From the NCBI GenBank assembly GCA_964444885.1, contig CAYUIZ010000074.1:1-15883 (forward strand): a stretch of DNA of 15,883 bases, in the 5' to 3' direction. The first letter of the stretch is position 1, and every line of letters starts with the position of its first letter. The notes below the pieces were generated by a model that had not been told where the DNA came from, did not search any database, and saw only the letters and a program-made list of their open reading frames with translations. The DNA is from CAYRGQ01 sp964444885 (lineage in GTDB: Bacteria; Bacteroidota; Bacteroidia; Sphingobacteriales; Sphingobacteriaceae). Made by a program: the position numbers and the translations under genes. Below, piece by piece: positions 13,240-15,883 of this stretch.

Positions 13240-13659
13240 ATGAGAAAAATCACCATCATCAACGGGCCGAACCTCAATCTGCTGGGCAAGCGCGAGCCGG
13301 ACATTTACGGCGCGGAGGATTTCGAATCCTATTTCGGTCAGCTTAAAACGCAGTTTGCCGGGGTGGAGTTCGATTATTTCCAAAGCAACAGCGAGGGCGC
13401 CATTATTGACAAAATCCATGCGATCGGATTTTCCGATGGCGGCATCGTGCTCAATGCCGGGGCCTACACGCATACTTCGGTGGCTATTGGTGATGCGATT
13501 GCGGCAGTAGCGATACCCGTGGTGGAAGTGCATATCTCCAACGTACATGCGCGGGAGTCCTTCCGGCACCATTCTTACCTCGCCAAGCATTGCAAAGGGG
13601 TAATTTGCGGGTTCGGGCTGGATAGCTACCGGCTCGCGGTCGAGAGCCTCATCGTATAA
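13240..13659 (+). CDS. aroQ: Type II 3-dehydroquinate dehydratase
   Basis: Shikimate-pathway enzyme that removes water from 3-dehydroquinate to give 3-dehydroshikimate; small cytosolic flavodoxin-like fold forming a dodecamer. The 139-residue length is typical. Landmarks: IINGPNLNLLGKREPDIYG with catalytic Arg18 and Tyr23 on the flexible lid, SNSEGAIIDKIH, LNAGAYTHTSVAI with Asn72, VEVHISN with catalytic His98, and RESFRHHS with Arg105. It starts 35 bp after the RemB-like gene, with its own -7 element between. The stop is only 6 bp from that of the convergent MFS gene, leaving no room for a terminator between them. Confidence 0.96.
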   Translation: MRKITIINGPNLNLLGKREPDIYGAEDFESYFGQLKTQFAGVEFDYFQSNSEGAIIDKIHAIGFSDGGIVLNAGAYTHTSVAIGDAIAAVAIPVVEVHISNVHARESFRHHSYLAKHCKGVICGFGLDSYRLAVESLIV

Positions 13660-13665
13660 TTTCCC

Positions 13666-14868
13666 TTAAATTTCTTTATTTCGTCTACTCGGCGCGCCAG
13701 TCAGGATGACCAGCAAGCTGCTGAGCGCACATCCGGCCATAATTGCGGTCATCGGCACGGCCGTCAGGTTGTGGAAGTAACTCACGAGGGCGGATGAGAT
13801 GGCCCCGATGCCCATTTGGATGCATCCGAGCATAGCCGAAGCACTACCCGCCAATTTGCGAAAGGGGATGAGGGACAGGGCAGATGTATTGGGAAACACG
13901 AATCCTTGGCAACCGAGAAAAAGAAAAATCAACCCCACCATCACAGGCAGGTTAATCCAGCCTGCGGCTGTCAGCACGGCGAGCAAGATCCCGAAGAGGC
14001 TTTGCAGTATCAAGGCACCTTTGGCGAGGCGTTCGCTGGGGATCCGGTTGAGGAGGGCGCGGTTGATTTGCGTGGCGATGATCAGTGCGGTAGCGATCAG
14101 CGCGAACACCAGTCCGTATTGTTTTTCGGTTAGGCCATACAAATTCGTCATCACAAAAGGCGAACCCGCCAAGTAGGCGTAAAGACCCGCTGAGGCTAAG
14201 GCCCCCGAAAAGGCGTAGGTCTGAAATTGCCGCACGGCAAGCACCCGGTAAAATGAGGTGAACACCGCTTTCGGTTTGAGTGATATACTTTTATCCGGCT
14301 GTTTTGCCGGAGGCAGAAACAAAATCGTAGCAACGAAAACGGCGATGCCGATGCTGCCCAGCACCACAAAAATGCCGTGCCAATCGCCCACTTGCATGAT
14401 GTAACTGCCGATGGTGGGAGCGAGAATGGGGGAAATACCGATGACGAGCATGAGCCACGAAAATACCTTGGCCGCTTCCTGAGGTGGAAAAAAATCCCGC
14501 ACCATCGCCCGCGCCGCGACCATGCCTGCGCAGCTACCCAAAGCCTGTACAAAACGGAATGCGACGAGCGAGTCGGCCGAATTGATGAACGCACAGCCGA
14601 AGGAAGCGAGGATGTAGATCGCTAAACCGACCAGCAACGGCCATTTGCGGCCGAAACGGTCGAGTAGGGGCCCGTAGATGAGCTGTCCGGAGGCAATGCC
14701 AATGAAAAACGAGGTGAGCGACAGTTGTACGTGCGCCACCGAAGTGTCTAAGCTGGCCGCGATGCCTTCAAATCCCGGCAGGTACATATCGATCGACAAC
14801 GGACCGATTGCGGATAATAACCCCAACACTAAAATAGCAGTGAACGACTGCCGCTTGGTAAATGCCAT
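13666..14868 (-). CDS. MFS exporter, Bcr/CflA (drug resistance) type
   Basis: Inner-membrane proton-driven exporter with 12 predicted membrane helices; 400 residues, full length. SAIGPLSIDMYLPGFEGIA at the N-terminus is typical of the Bcr/CflA group, and GPLLDRFGRKWPL (about 66-78) is MFS motif A in the loop between helices 2 and 3. GSCAGMVAARAMVRDFFP (helix 4) and ISPILAPTIGSYI (helix 5) are also group-typical. Members export sulfonamides, bicyclomycin, chloramphenicol or small metabolites; the substrate cannot be told here. The gene lies 98 bp downstream of lgt on the same strand and may share its transcript. It converges on aroQ with a 6-bp gap. Confidence 0.92.
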   Translation of the reverse strand: MAFTKRQSFTAILVLGLLSAIGPLSIDMYLPGFEGIAASLDTSVAHVQLSLTSFFIGIASGQLIYGPLLDRFGRKWPLLVGLAIYILASFGCAFINSADSLVAFRFVQALGSCAGMVAARAMVRDFFPPQEAAKVFSWLMLVIGISPILAPTIGSYIMQVGDWHGIFVVLGSIGIAVFVATILFLPPAKQPDKSISLKPKAVFTSFYRVLAVRQFQTYAFSGALASAGLYAYLAGSPFVMTNLYGLTEKQYGLVFALIATALIIATQINRALLNRIPSERLAKGALILQSLFGILLAVLTAAGWINLPVMVGLIFLFLGCQGFVFPNTSALSLIPFRKLAGSASAMLGCIQMGIGAISSALVSYFHNLTAVPMTAIMAGCALSSLLVILTGAPSRRNKEI

Positions 14869-14966
14869 GCAAAAAAAATTAGTCGTCGGCCCCGCACTAG
14901 CCCGGCTGGCGCATCAACACGCTGCAACCCGGAACGCCAGGACGCTTTCCGTTGCGGTTGCCCGGG

Positions 14967-15812
14967 TTATTTCTTGGCTGACGACACACGTTTGGGTGCT
15001 CGGGCTGGCCGGACGGCCAAGTATAGCCCCACCAAGACAAAGGGTATGCTGAGCAATTGGCCCATGTTGTATTGCATACCGTCTTCGAACGCTTCCTGGT
15101 TTTCCTTGAAAAACTCGAGGAAGAACCGCGCACCAAATAAGGTGATCAGGAATATTCCGAACATAAGGCCCGGCTTGAGGTTGCCCTTTTTGTGGTAGAG
15201 TGCCCAGAGCAGGATGAAGATCGCGACATAGGCCAGCGCTTCGTAAAGCTGTGCGGGGTGGCGCGGAATGGCGTCCACTTTAGCGAAAATCACGGCCCAT
15301 GGCAGATCAGCAGGCAAGCCGATGATTTCGGAGTTGAAGAAGTTGCCGACCCGGACAAACGCCCCAGCGATGGCCACCACAATCACCAACCGGTCTGCAA
15401 GCCATAGGAATTCGGTTTTAGTCTTGCGGCAAAACAGGTACAAGCCCACGATGATGCCGATGGCGCCCCCGTGGCTCGCCAGCCCGTGGAATCCCGTCAG
15501 CGTGAATTGGCCGTTTATAAACGTATAAGGCAGGATCATCTCCAGCGGATGGTCCTTGTAATAGTCAAATTCGTAAAACAGACAGTGGCCGAGCCGTGCG
15601 CCCAGCAGCGTCCCTAGGAAAATATAGATGCTCAATTGGTCCAGCAATTCCTGCGACTTGTTCTCGCGCTTGAATATCCGGAGCATGATGATGTAGCTCA
15701 CAATAAACGCCAACAAGAAGCAAAGCGTATAGTACCGGAGGGTAAAAAAACCAATACTGAACATTTCGGGATCAATGTCCCATAGAATAGCATTAAGAAG
15801 ACCAGTCATCAT
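14967..15812 (-). CDS. lgt: Prolipoprotein diacylglyceryl transferase
   Basis: Inner-membrane enzyme that moves a diacylglyceryl group from phosphatidylglycerol to the lipobox cysteine of prolipoproteins, the first step of lipoprotein maturation; 281 residues with about seven membrane helices. Visible: LRYYTLCFLLAF (helix 1), GARLGHCLFYE, LASHGGAIG with His114, the Lgt signature VRVGNFFNSEIIG with Arg154, RHPAQLYEA (184-192), and LFGARFFLEFFK with Arg229. The positively charged C-terminus (ARAPKRVSSAKK) is cytosolic. Start at ATG 15812; the next codon is also ATG (15809). The stretch after its stop (14869-14966) has no clear terminator, so read-through into the MFS gene is plausible. Confidence 0.95.
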   Translation of the reverse strand: MMTGLLNAILWDIDPEMFSIGFFTLRYYTLCFLLAFIVSYIIMLRIFKRENKSQELLDQLSIYIFLGTLLGARLGHCLFYEFDYYKDHPLEMILPYTFINGQFTLTGFHGLASHGGAIGIIVGLYLFCRKTKTEFLWLADRLVIVVAIAGAFVRVGNFFNSEIIGLPADLPWAVIFAKVDAIPRHPAQLYEALAYVAIFILLWALYHKKGNLKPGLMFGIFLITLFGARFFLEFFKENQEAFEDGMQYNMGQLLSIPFVLVGLYLAVRPARAPKRVSSAKK

Positions 15813-15833
15813 GGAAAGTTGGGTTTTCGTGCG

Positions 15834-15841
15834 TAAAGATA
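15834..15841 (-). promoter_or_regulatory. Probable -7 promoter element of lgt
   Basis: On the minus strand TATCTTTA differs from TAnnTTTG at the last base only and lies 21 bases before the lgt ATG. The -33 half is not evident before the window end. Confidence 0.35.
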
Positions 15842-15883
15842 CTGTTTCTCATCGGTTCGTGCGATTAAATCCCAGAAACTACC

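Overview
The window looks like a chromosomal segment of a fairly GC-rich member of the Bacteroidota, probably a Sphingobacteriaceae-type organism. The grounds are: several copies of the Bacteroidota -7 promoter element TAnnTTTG placed just upstream of genes; separate rather than fused nuoC and nuoD; a RemB/Wzi-like outer-membrane protein; a small antitoxin of a Bacteroidota type next to a YoeB-like toxin; and few strong Shine-Dalgarno sequences. The assignment comes from gene content and signals, not from a database search.

Layout. 1-2470 (+): pdxH, nuoC and nuoD, tightly spaced and probably co-transcribed, which links a PLP-making oxidase to two peripheral-arm subunits of respiratory complex I; nuoE does not follow. 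2540-2770: tRNA-Ser(UGA) with a good promoter and its own terminator. 2770-3900: an accessory islet. It holds two copies of a ~127-bp structured repeat whose ends resemble the 3' part and the terminator of the adjacent tRNA gene, a strong terminator, an AT-rich toxin-antitoxin pair whose toxin has an in-frame TAG, and a MITE-like inverted-repeat element. 3953-7895 (-): a coupled SDR/epimerase pair, a secreted TlpA-like thioredoxin, and a lipoyl-dependent acyltransferase (E2). A 118-bp MITE with perfect 12-bp inverted ends and a 9-bp target duplication lies between E2 and the thioredoxin gene. 7896-8383 has no convincing intact gene. 8384-8899 (+) encodes a small secreted, basic coiled-coil protein that shares a bidirectional terminator region with murI (-). 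9894-11315 (-) is a Tat-exported GH125 alpha-mannosidase, divergent from a RemB/Wzi-like beta-barrel protein (11561-13204, +). aroQ (+) then converges, 6 bp apart, on a Bcr/CflA-type MFS exporter (-), with lgt (-) upstream of the exporter.

Functionally this is mostly housekeeping: cofactor synthesis, respiration, a 2-oxoacid dehydrogenase component, cell-wall precursor synthesis (murI), the shikimate pathway (aroQ), lipoprotein maturation (lgt) and envelope proteins. I found no new multi-gene system. The unexplained structure is in the non-coding repeats: the tRNA-linked repeat family around 2725-3740 and the two small inverted-repeat elements at 3748-3884 and 6394-6511.
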